Positions 1-5,103 of a stretch of 5,103 nucleotides of DNA are shown here, in pieces. The notes below the pieces were generated by a model. That model had not been told where the DNA came from and did not search any database. It saw only the letters and a program-made list of their open reading frames with translations. The stretch's first letter is position 1, and every line of letters starts with the position of its first letter. Both the position numbers and the translations under genes were made by a program. This stretch comes from Acidobacteriota bacterium (GTDB lineage Bacteria; Acidobacteriota; Terriglobia; UBA7540). The DNA is taken from assembly GCA_021789565.1 (NCBI GenBank), contig JAJYJL010000753.1:1-5103 (forward strand). Reading direction: 5' to 3'.

Positions 1-195
1 CGCCGTCTGCCAGGGGATGGCCCGCGTCCGCCACCGAGTCCGGCAGCTTGCGTTTTCCTTCCTCGACCACGCTGGCCTTTCTTTTTGACCACATTGTCAC
101 TGTATTATGCGATATTCAGTAAGTTGTCACCGCATGACCCCTATCATCCCCATGTGGATGCGCCGGCATCGCCCGACCCTGCTTCCTTTGTCCGG
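1..195. other. Left-end region without an assigned gene
   Basis: No gene can be named here. A minus-strand frame starts with ATG at 94 and stays open to the edge (31 codons, beginning MWSKRKASVVEEGKRK), but it has no Shine-Dalgarno sequence and no family I recognise; it could be the start of another gene or noise. TTGTCAC occurs twice in direct orientation (94-100 and 124-130). Two mutually exclusive short hairpins overlap at 145-160 (CATCC/GGATG) and 157-170 (GATGC/GCATC); neither has a T-run on the minus strand, so no intrinsic terminator for the Tad genes is evident. Confidence 0.35.
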
Positions 196-627
196 CTACT
201 GCGAGATGACCATCTGCGATGAGTCGCTCAGGGTCATTTGATAACTGGCCAACACTGGAGTCATGAACGTGAAATTGTCACTCACCTGGACGTGAACACT
301 GCTACCGGGTGAGTCGTTGGGACTCCAGGTAGTAGAAACCGTTAGGCTGTTGGGATCAATTCCCTCCGGTGTAATCGACTTCACATAGTTTGCAATATCA
401 GTAGCTGTCGCCGGATCCGTACTGCTGGATCCCCGCACAATCGCGTAGCGTGTAGCTTGACAGGCGGCGTTGCTCACAAAGTGGTAAGTATAGAGAGCGC
501 GCCCGAAGTCCATGACGCCGAATACAAACATGAAAAACACCACGACCACTAACCCAAATTCCAACAGAGCACTGCCGATTTCATTCAGTCTCGGTGCACG
601 TTCTTTTCCGATTCCATTCTTCTTCAT
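196..627 (-). CDS. Second TadE-like pseudopilin
   Basis: A 143-residue TadE-family protein starting MKKNGIGKERAPRL. Its N-terminus shows a prepilin-like site NEIG|SALLEF with Gly18 at -1 and Glu23 at +5, then a very hydrophobic helix (about 24-39) and the family pattern GVMDFGRALYTYHFVSNAA (37-55), continuing to ATRYAIVRG. The remainder is a small Ser/Thr-rich extracytoplasmic domain ending SDSSQMVISQ. Unlike its neighbour it lacks the four-cysteine cluster. The frame is open 30 more codons upstream to 717, but that stretch is not TadE-like and the strong ribosome-binding site points to 627. It is the last gene of the visible Tad cluster. With its neighbour it may form the pair of minor pseudopilins (TadE and TadF equivalents) of the apparatus. 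The prepilin peptidase, ATPase, secretin and major Flp pilin are not in this window. Confidence 0.9.
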   Translation of the reverse strand: MKKNGIGKERAPRLNEIGSALLEFGLVVVVFFMFVFGVMDFGRALYTYHFVSNAACQATRYAIVRGSSSTDPATATDIANYVKSITPEGIDPNSLTVSTTWSPNDSPGSSVHVQVSDNFTFMTPVLASYQMTLSDSSQMVISQ

Positions 628-721
628 AACAATCCCCCTCCTCTTTTTTGACATATCGTCATATTTCGATCTGATTGCGAACCGCCCGTCCCCACGAACC
701 GCTCGCAAGTTCCTCATCTTG
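628..721. other. Spacer between the two TadE-like genes with a possible stem-loop
   Basis: The spacer holds a 6-base inverted repeat, TTGCGA (675-680) and TCGCAA (703-708), around a 22-base loop, and a direct repeat CGAACCGC at 678-685 and 695-702 that overlaps the stem edges. No T-run follows on the minus strand, so it is not a standard terminator; it could affect RNA stability or folding. The downstream frame is open through this region, but the start at 627 is preferred. Confidence 0.4.
633..641 (-). promoter_or_regulatory. Ribosome-binding site deciding the second TadE-like start at 627
   Basis: GGAGGGGGA on the minus strand, with GGAGG nine bases from the ATG at 627. In-frame ATGs farther upstream at 717 and 654 have no comparable site, which is why the shorter protein is chosen. 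Confidence 0.82.
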
Positions 722-1213
722 CTACTGACTCACCCGCATGATCTTCTCTCCCTTGACGTCAAACGACGATGGAAAACCGGGATAGTCGAACATGCTCTGC
801 ATAATAACTTCTGTGTCCACTTTCACGTACTCGATGATCCGGCTGCCTGAGCAATCCGTCGGCTGGCAGGTTGAGCTTGACCCGTCCGCGCAAGTGCAGA
901 AGTGGCTTGGCGTGACGGTCAGGTTTGTGAATCCAGGGGCATCGGCCTGCGCAGCCTGAATAGTCCCTGTGGTGTCTGAAGCAGTGACTCTGTTCTGGGC
1001 GGCATACTGGACACCTGCACGGGCGGCATCCCCCACGACAATACAGGTGTTTGCATACCGGCCAATTTCCGCGATGCCAACTAGCAACGCCACGGCCACC
1101 GGAAGAATTACTGCCAGTTCCACCAGAGCCTGGCCGGAATCGGATCTAACTCCTGTCCTGCGTCTGAAGGTGCGGGTACGAAACCAGGATTTGAAATTCA
1201 GTCGATTCTTCAT
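722..1213 (-). CDS. TadE-like pseudopilin with a four-cysteine cluster
   Basis: A 163-residue TadE-family minor pseudopilin of the Tad/Flp system. A basic cytoplasmic N-terminus (1-25, many Arg/Lys) leads to a prepilin-like site SDSG|QALVEL: Gly27 at -1 and Glu32 at +5, as expected for a Tad prepilin peptidase. A hydrophobic helix follows (about 28-48) and then the TadE pattern AEIGRYANTCIVVGDAARAGVQYAA (48-72). The extracytoplasmic part carries cysteines 106, 108, 116 and 121 in a C-x-C-x7-C-x4-C arrangement, probably disulfides or, less likely, a metal site. Length is normal for TadE/TadF proteins. It sits 26 bases after the TadG-like gene and 94 bases before a second TadE-like gene, so the three are probably one operon. 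In studied systems TadE-type proteins are processed and needed for pilus assembly; which of TadE or TadF this corresponds to cannot be decided here. Confidence 0.92.
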   Translation of the reverse strand: MKNRLNFKSWFRTRTFRRRTGVRSDSGQALVELAVILPVAVALLVGIAEIGRYANTCIVVGDAARAGVQYAAQNRVTASDTTGTIQAAQADAPGFTNLTVTPSHFCTCADGSSSTCQPTDCSGSRIIEYVKVDTEVIMQSMFDYPGFPSSFDVKGEKIMRVSQ

Positions 1214-1220
1214 TGTCAGT

Positions 1221-1230
1221 CTCCCCCTCC
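1221..1230 (-). promoter_or_regulatory. Ribosome-binding site of the first TadE-like gene
   Basis: The minus strand reads GGAGGGGGAG, with its distal GGAG seven bases from the ATG at 1213. It lies inside the 26-base gap after the TadG-like stop and confirms that start. Confidence 0.85.
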
Positions 1231-1239
1231 GCTGTTTTG

Positions 1240-2469
1240 CTATTCCGAAAGGATGGCGCTGTGGATTGGCGACATACCATTGGGAAGCACTTGATAAGTA
1301 TCGTTAATAACGGTCGTGTTAGAGATTTTCACCGTATCGGCAATCAGGATCGTGTAAAGAGAGTCGGCACTGTTCCCCGCATAGGTGAGGTTTGTTGTAG
1401 GGAAGTAAAGCGTCCCTTCTATGGCCGTTCCGCTGCCGCCGGCGATATTGCTGTCCGCGCCGGAAGAGCCTGTAGGAACCGACCGGTCCTGGAAAAACAG
1501 AATCGAGGCATAGGGTCCGGTAGACGGAGCAATGAGCTGGCTGTTGCTCCCGCCCGTGATCGAGACGCCTTTGAAATTACTGGAATTCCCAGTAATGTAA
1601 AAAGTGACTCCGTTGGCCTGAACATTGGCGCCACCACTAATATTCATGCCGCCGCCGTTGATAATGTAAGTGCCGGGGCTGAAGGTGACGTTGGTTGAAC
1701 CACCACTGATATTGAGGCCGCCGCAATAAACCCCCGGATAGATCGTCGGCGTACCGCCGGTGATGGAGACACTGTTATAGTCGCAAGCGCCCACCGTGGG
1801 CGGCTGCAGGTAAGCCAAAGGATCACTGAAACCGGCGATTCCGCTGACCGGCATAGGCGTCGGAGGGCAGGACGAGTTGTTCTTAAATTGGCCGACGACA
1901 CCAATATACTTGGCTGACAGGCATCCGCCGCCGTTCTGGACAAGGGCTGCTGTCGAATTGTTCGAGTTATCCAGAATGCCGCACTGGGCGGTGAGGCTGG
2001 AGTTCCCGTTCACAACAAAGGCGCTGGATACGCTGGGGTCGAGCGCGTAGATGCAGCCGCCGGAAACTCCGGAGTACGCCACAGCGCGCGTGCTGACCAT
2101 TTCCGAATTAACGCCGAGCAACTTCATGAAAAACGTCGGCTGCTCTTGGGCGAGCAACACTTCTACGTAGACCGCATTCCCCTGATCCGGGCCGCTCGTC
2201 GGTGGGTTGTTGACTGTGATCGTGGTTCCATTGACGCCATTCGTAAATCCGTTGCTTGCCGCATCAGCCTGGGCTGCCGAGGTTACGTCCCCATAGCCCA
2301 CTTCAGCAGCACCGGCCAGCGCTGCACTGTCGGCTGCAGCTTGCATTTGCCGCTTCATATAACGCAGATATCCCATGTCGATGCCCAATCCGGCAAAGCC
2401 ACACAGGACGATCATCGAAAGTGCCATCAGCAGCAGGGCCTGCCCTGCGTCACTCATATGTCGTTTCAT
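1240..2469 (-). CDS. TadG-like Tad/Flp pilus assembly protein with a beta-helix-like body
   Basis: A predicted envelope protein of 409 residues associated with Tad (Flp) pilus assembly. It begins MKRHMSDAGQALLL, has one membrane helix at about 11-31 and then the Tad/TadG signature QMQAAADSAALAGAAEVG (41-58). Residues 60-135 resemble the small extracytoplasmic part of TadG-type proteins. From about 139 the chain is rich in Gly, Ser, Asn and Thr, with I-T/S-G-G turns at 235-239, 253-257, 276-280 and 303-307, then ILFFQDR and GTLYFPTTNLTYAG. This suggests a right-handed beta-helix or solenoid, and I see no von Willebrand A domain like that of classical TadG. Six cysteines outside the membrane (139, 163, 183, 201, 229, 249) could form disulfides. 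The prepilin-type Glu at +5 after Gly9 is missing (Leu14), so processing like TadE is unlikely. The frame extends 25 codons upstream to 2544, but the ribosome-binding site favours 2469. The TadE-like gene follows after 26 bases. Family confidence is high; the role of the body is inferred. Confidence 0.9.
   Translation of the reverse strand: MKRHMSDAGQALLLMALSMIVLCGFAGLGIDMGYLRYMKRQMQAAADSAALAGAAEVGYGDVTSAAQADAASNGFTNGVNGTTITVNNPPTSGPDQGNAVYVEVLLAQEQPTFFMKLLGVNSEMVSTRAVAYSGVSGGCIYALDPSVSSAFVVNGNSSLTAQCGILDNSNNSTAALVQNGGGCLSAKYIGVVGQFKNNSSCPPTPMPVSGIAGFSDPLAYLQPPTVGACDYNSVSITGGTPTIYPGVYCGGLNISGGSTNVTFSPGTYIINGGGMNISGGANVQANGVTFYITGNSSNFKGVSITGGSNSQLIAPSTGPYASILFFQDRSVPTGSSGADSNIAGGSGTAIEGTLYFPTTNLTYAGNSADSLYTILIADTVKISNTTVINDTYQVLPNGMSPIHSAILSE
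1631..1724 (-). repeat. Imperfect 25-base repeat inside the TadG-like gene
   Basis: Two 25-base copies, 1631-1655 and 1700-1724, match at 22 of 25 positions and lie exactly 69 bases (23 codons) apart. They encode the two GG-NISGG turns at residues 253-257 and 276-280. The whole-codon spacing and repeated protein motif fit a duplicated rung of a beta-helix rather than a mobile repeat. Confidence 0.75.
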
Positions 2470-2470
2470 T

Positions 2471-2479
2471 TCCCCCTCC
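2471..2479 (-). promoter_or_regulatory. Ribosome-binding site deciding the TadG-like start at 2469
   Basis: The minus strand reads GGAGGGGGA directly before ATG, with GGAGG five bases from the start codon. This strong site selects the ATG at 2469 over the ATG at 2544, which opens the same frame but has no comparable site. Confidence 0.85.
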
Positions 2480-2525
2480 CAGGGTACTTTCCTGATTTGG
2501 CCCCTGATGTTGAGCATCTGTCTTC

Positions 2526-2540
2526 GCAGGTGTCTCGCCA
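2526..2540 (-). promoter_or_regulatory. Candidate sigma-54 (-24/-12) promoter before the TadG-like gene
   Basis: Read on the minus strand the site is TGGCGAGACACCTGC. It keeps the GG-N10-GC core spacing of sigma-54 promoters and matches most of the TGGCACG-N4-TTGC consensus; the mismatches are GA for AC in the -24 box and C for the first T of the -12 box. It would start transcription near 2514, about 45 bases before the ATG at 2469, a sensible leader length. I saw no convincing sigma-70 pair in the same gap. Short degenerate matches arise by chance, and the neighbouring regulator lacks the AAA+ domain needed to activate sigma-54, so this is only a candidate. Confidence 0.22.
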
Positions 2541-2688
2541 CCACGGAACAATGCCAATTTAAGTCAAAGGGAGAAAGAGGGAAATCGGCAGGATTGTGTA
2601 GTTTACAAGGAAATCTTATGCAGAACTTTAGGTCTAGTGATGAAGACGTTAATAGTACTAATGGCCCAGGAAATTGTGGGAAAGAGAA

Positions 2689-3360
2689 TCAGGGCTCAAT
2701 CATCTTGTTGCGGATGGCATAGCGGACGATATCGGCCAGAGAGTGAAGATTGAGCTTGCGCATCAGATTGGCCCGGTGCGTGTCCGCTGTCTTAGTGCTG
2801 ATGTCAAGCGCCGTGGCGATCTCCTTACTGGTCTTGCCTTCGGCCAGCAGCTGGACGATTTGCCGCTCGCGGGAAGTCAGGCGGTCGCCGGCGGGAACTT
2901 CGGGTTTGGCGGGCGACTGCCCATGACGGAAACCATCCAGCACCATCTCAGCCACTCTTGAGGTAAAGAAAGGCCGATTCTCGCTGAGGGATCGAACGGC
3001 GTTCACCAGATCGCGCTTGGCATCTGTCTTCAGAACATAGCCCCGCGCCCCGGCGGCAAGAACTTCCCGAACCAGTTCGTCGCTTTCGTGCATGGTGAGA
3101 ATCAAGACCTGCGTGTCCGGAAGCTGCTTCAGAATCTGCTTTGCCGCCTCCAAACCGTTCAGTTCAGGCATGCTGATATCCAGAAGGATGACATCAGGCT
3201 TGATTTCAAGGGCCTGAGTGACAGCATCCAACCCGTTCCCGGCTTCCGCGACGACCCTCCAGCCAGTTTGGGACTCAACAATCGTCCGCACACCTTGCCG
3301 TACGACCTCATGATCGTCCGCAATCAGGATTTTCAGAGATTTTATCATCCGCTTATGCAT
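2689..3360 (-). CDS. NarL/FixJ-family response regulator (REC plus LuxR-type HTH)
   Basis: A 223-residue DNA-binding response regulator, normal length for the family. The receiver domain spans about 9-125: acidic pocket Asp15/Asp16, phosphoacceptor Asp61 in ILLDISMPELNG, switch Thr89 and conserved Lys111. A linker leads to a LuxR/GerE-type helix-turn-helix at 161-223, opening with LTSRERQIVQLLAEGKTSKEIA and carrying the recognition-helix pattern STKTADTHRANLMRKL. All catalytic residues are present, so it should be phosphorylated by the upstream kinase and act as a transcription factor. The ATG at 3360 overlaps the kinase TAA (3353-3355) by 8 bases and has no evident Shine-Dalgarno sequence, pointing to translational coupling and a shared transcript. 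A second ATG at 3348 would remove only four residues, begin MIKSLKILIADDHE and leave the domain intact, so the exact start is uncertain. Target genes cannot be read from the sequence; autoregulation or control of the downstream Tad genes is possible. Confidence 0.96.
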   Translation of the reverse strand: MHKRMIKSLKILIADDHEVVRQGVRTIVESQTGWRVVAEAGNGLDAVTQALEIKPDVILLDISMPELNGLEAAKQILKQLPDTQVLILTMHESDELVREVLAAGARGYVLKTDAKRDLVNAVRSLSENRPFFTSRVAEMVLDGFRHGQSPAKPEVPAGDRLTSRERQIVQLLAEGKTSKEIATALDISTKTADTHRANLMRKLNLHSLADIVRYAIRNKMIEP

Positions 3361-5103
3361 CAGGGACGGTAACCGTCACCGCAGTTCCACTACCGCTCGA
3401 CGAGATGTCCAGCCGTCCTCCAAGCTGCTGCAGCCGCTGCTTCATTCCAGCAATGCCCACACCCAAGACGGCCCCTTCCCGCCTTACTTTTTCCAAAATC
3501 TGAGCATCCATTCCGTGCCCATCGTCAGAAACGATTAGGGTTAGTTCCTTCCCTGTCCGCCGCAGACAGATGGTGGCCTGGCTGCCGCCCGAATGGCGGT
3601 GAATGTTGGTGAGTGCCTCCTGGACAATGCGGAAGAGGGTCAGTTCAATCTCTTTTGCCATCCGGCGCCGCTCTTCCGGCAAATCAAGTTCCACTCGGAC
3701 TCCGGAGCGCTTGCTGTAACCTTCAACATACCACCGCAAAGCCGACTGTAAACCCATTACGTCCAGCAGAGGCGGATGGAGCAGATAAGAGAAAGTGCGT
3801 ATCTCACGGACTGCATCTTCGGTAATCTTTAAAGTTTCTTCCAGCGTCTTACGAGCTTCCGGCAAGAGCTGGGTCGTATCCTTCAACATAGACAGGTTGA
3901 TGACGGCCGCAGCCAGACCCTGGATGACACTATCATGCAGTTCCCGGGCCATATTGCGCCTTTCTTCATCCTGCATCTTCAAAAGGCGAGCCGAAAGCCT
4001 TCTCAACTCTTTCTCTACTCGTCTTCGATCACTGAGGTCGTGTGCAATGGCTGAAACCCCGGTCACATGGCCTGCTGCGTCCTTGACCGCCGAAATCGTG
4101 ATCGAAACATCCACCATGCTTCCGTCTTTGCATTGACGCACGGTTTCAAAAGATTTGATGATTTCGTTCCGTTTAAGCTTTTCCAGGATTTCCACGGGTT
4201 CGTGTTGCCGGCCCTCAGGGGTAATGATCGAAATATGCCGGCCCGCAACCTCTCCGGCCGAATAACCGTACAACAGTTCCGCCCCGCGGTTCCAGGTTGT
4301 AATATACCCACTCACAGTCGCCCCGTAAATTGCGTCCTGCGAGGATTCAACAATGGCTGCAAGCTTGGCAACGGACGCCGTGGCTCGCTTGATTTCCGTG
4401 ACATCCAGGGCAATACCGATGACTCCCGTAATCTCGCCCTCAGCATTTCGGAGCGGATGGACATTCACTGAAAAGATAGTGCCAGCCAGATTATATTCAT
4501 AGGAGCAATGTTCGCCTTTAAGGGCTGCGTGGTGAGCGGCAGTTGGCGGCAATTTCCCACCGGGATCATCATAAAATTCGTTTATTGTCTTTCCAATGAG
4601 ATCCTCGGTGCGAAGATTAGAAGCGGCCAAAGCTGCGCCGGATGCGGAATGAATACACAGATTATTGTCAGTCGTCCAGATTACCGCCGGGATCTGATCA
4701 AAAATCAAGCGAAGCCGAAGTTCGCTCCCAAGCGCTGCTTCCTCGGCGAGCTTGCGGTCGGTCATGTCCGTGGCAACAATGCACAGGCTCGGCACACCAC
4801 CCGCCTGCATCGGCCGGGCTGAAAGTTGCACCGGAACCAGGGTGCCATCCGAGGCCTTCAGCACGCATTCCCTTCTATACCCGTCTAATCCTTCGCTTTC
4901 CTGAAGTTCTTTCAAGAGTGAAGGATCAGCTTGGGGAATAAACTGCTGGAACGGCGAACCTATTACTCTTTCAAGCGGAGTTCCTACCATATCTGCAAAG
5001 CGCCGGTTGCTGTACACAATGGTCCCGTCCCCAGCAACCATGGCGGCTCCTTCATTCATTGTTTCGACGAAGACACGGTAAGGTTCCTGCTCACCACGCA
5101 GCG
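3353..5103 (-). CDS. Multi-PAS sensor histidine kinase, HisKA_3 (NarX/DegS) type; 5' end beyond the window
   Basis: This is a cytoplasmic-looking sensor kinase that should autophosphorylate on histidine and pass phosphate to the adjacent regulator. The frame stays open to the right edge (582 residues visible), and the 14 residues before the Met at 5059 continue a normal PAS N-terminus, so that Met is not the true start. Counting from it, three PAS/PAC units occupy about 1-105 (MNEGAAM opening, FADMVG), 112-225 and 228-345 (LLYGYSAGEV, then a PAC with HDLSDRR). A HisKA_3 dimerisation domain follows at about 355-425 with RELHDSVIQ: His375 is the phosphoacceptor and the HDxxxQ pattern (Asp376, Gln380) is that of kinases with both kinase and phosphatase activity. 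The HATPase_c domain at about 470-568 has an N-box (EALTN, Asn485), a DDGHGM G-box (512-517) and a GVGIAGM second G-box. No membrane segment is visible in this part. Its TAA stop overlaps the regulator start. The signal sensed is unknown. Confidence 0.95.
   Translation of the reverse strand, partial: LRGEQEPYRVFVETMNEGAAMVAGDGTIVYSNRRFADMVGTPLERVIGSPFQQFIPQADPSLLKELQESEGLDGYRRECVLKASDGTLVPVQLSARPMQAGGVPSLCIVATDMTDRKLAEEAALGSELRLRLIFDQIPAVIWTTDNNLCIHSASGAALAASNLRTEDLIGKTINEFYDDPGGKLPPTAAHHAALKGEHCSYEYNLAGTIFSVNVHPLRNAEGEITGVIGIALDVTEIKRATASVAKLAAIVESSQDAIYGATVSGYITTWNRGAELLYGYSAGEVAGRHISIITPEGRQHEPVEILEKLKRNEIIKSFETVRQCKDGSMVDVSITISAVKDAAGHVTGVSAIAHDLSDRRRVEKELRRLSARLLKMQDEERRNMARELHDSVIQGLAAAVINLSMLKDTTQLLPEARKTLEETLKITEDAVREIRTFSYLLHPPLLDVMGLQSALRWYVEGYSKRSGVRVELDLPEERRRMAKEIELTLFRIVQEALTNIHRHSGGSQATICLRRTGKELTLIVSDDGHGMDAQILEKVRREGAVLGVGIAGMKQRLQQLGGRLDISSSGSGTAVTVTVPDA

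Larger units (their letters stand above)
2470..2688. other. Intergenic gap between the regulator and the Tad genes
   Basis: This 219-base stretch separates the regulator stop from the chosen TadG start. It is more A/T-rich than the flanking genes, contains an 8-base perfect palindrome TAGTACTA (2653-2660), a sigma-54-like match (2526-2540), a CCTGAT direct repeat (2491-2496 and 2503-2508) and the ribosome-binding site of the TadG gene. No hairpin followed by a T-run was found after the regulator, so read-through from the two-component pair cannot be excluded. It is the most likely place for a promoter and operator of the Tad genes. Confidence 0.6.

Noticed and set aside
104..130. Sigma-70 promoter on the minus strand (GTGACA, 15-base spacer, CATAAT)
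   Set aside because: The spacer is short, the -35 is imperfect and the ATG would lie only a few bases from the transcription start; too weak to list as a feature.
145..170. Intrinsic terminator after the last TadE-like gene
   Set aside because: The hairpins have only 5-base stems, compete with one another and have no T-run on the minus strand.
628..717. Start of the second TadE-like gene at 717 or 654
   Set aside because: No Shine-Dalgarno precedes either ATG; a strong one precedes 627, and the usual short basic N-terminus of TadE begins there.
1213..1698. Plus-strand open frames of 70-160 codons opposite the Tad and kinase genes
   Set aside because: They lie antisense to well-supported genes, lack ribosome-binding sites and domain signatures, and have compositions typical of reverse-strand shadows.
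2025..2040. MIDAS-like DxSxS motif (DPSVS, residues 144-148) in the TadG-like protein as a sign of a vWA domain
   Set aside because: The surrounding sequence lacks the hydrophobic strand and the further Thr and Asp motifs of vWA domains; the ALDPS segment fits the beta-helix type better.
2470..2544. Start of the TadG-like gene at the ATG at 2544
   Set aside because: The extra 25 residues are not hydrophobic or family-like and have no ribosome-binding site, whereas the ATG at 2469 follows GGAGGGGGA.
1..5103. CRISPR array, tRNA, rRNA or riboswitch
   Set aside because: No regularly spaced identical repeats, cloverleaf or known conserved RNA motif was seen on either strand.

Overview
All recognisable genes in this window lie on the minus strand, so the biology reads from high to low coordinates. 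There are two blocks. First (5103 to 2689) is a two-component pair: a multi-PAS sensor histidine kinase of the NarX/DegS type, cut by the right window edge, overlapping by 8 bases with a NarL/FixJ-type response regulator. After a 219-base gap comes the second block (2469 to 196): three genes for minor proteins of a Tad/Flp-type pilus or secretion apparatus. These are a TadG-like protein with a glycine/serine/asparagine-rich, probably beta-helical body, then two TadE-like pseudopilins. The last 195 bases (1-195) hold no gene I can name.

Organism: a Gram-negative-type bacterium with moderate G+C content. The TadG variant with an ALDPS segment and repeated I-S/T-G-G turns, the TadE with a CxC-x7-C-x4-C cluster, and soluble PAS/HisKA_3 kinases all resemble proteins I associate with Acidobacteriota. 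That assignment rests on recalled family resemblance, not on a marker gene, and is tentative. There are no rRNA, tRNA or CRISPR features and no identifiable transposase.

How the parts may work together: the kinase should sense a cytoplasmic signal through three PAS domains and pass phosphate from His375 (counted from the Met at 5059) to Asp61 of the regulator, which would bind DNA through its LuxR-type helix-turn-helix. The three Tad genes are probably co-transcribed, and all carry the same strong ribosome-binding motif, GGAGGGGGA, before starts at 2469, 1213 and 627. Two of these starts are internal to longer open frames. TadE proteins are normally matured by a prepilin peptidase and act in the envelope with the Tad ATPase, platform and secretin, none of which are in this window. 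Whether the two-component pair controls the Tad genes is inferred only from adjacency and shared orientation. I see no strong candidate for a wholly new system. The most useful second looks are the TadG body, the gap between the blocks (a sigma-54-like match and a palindrome), and the repeat-bearing left end.
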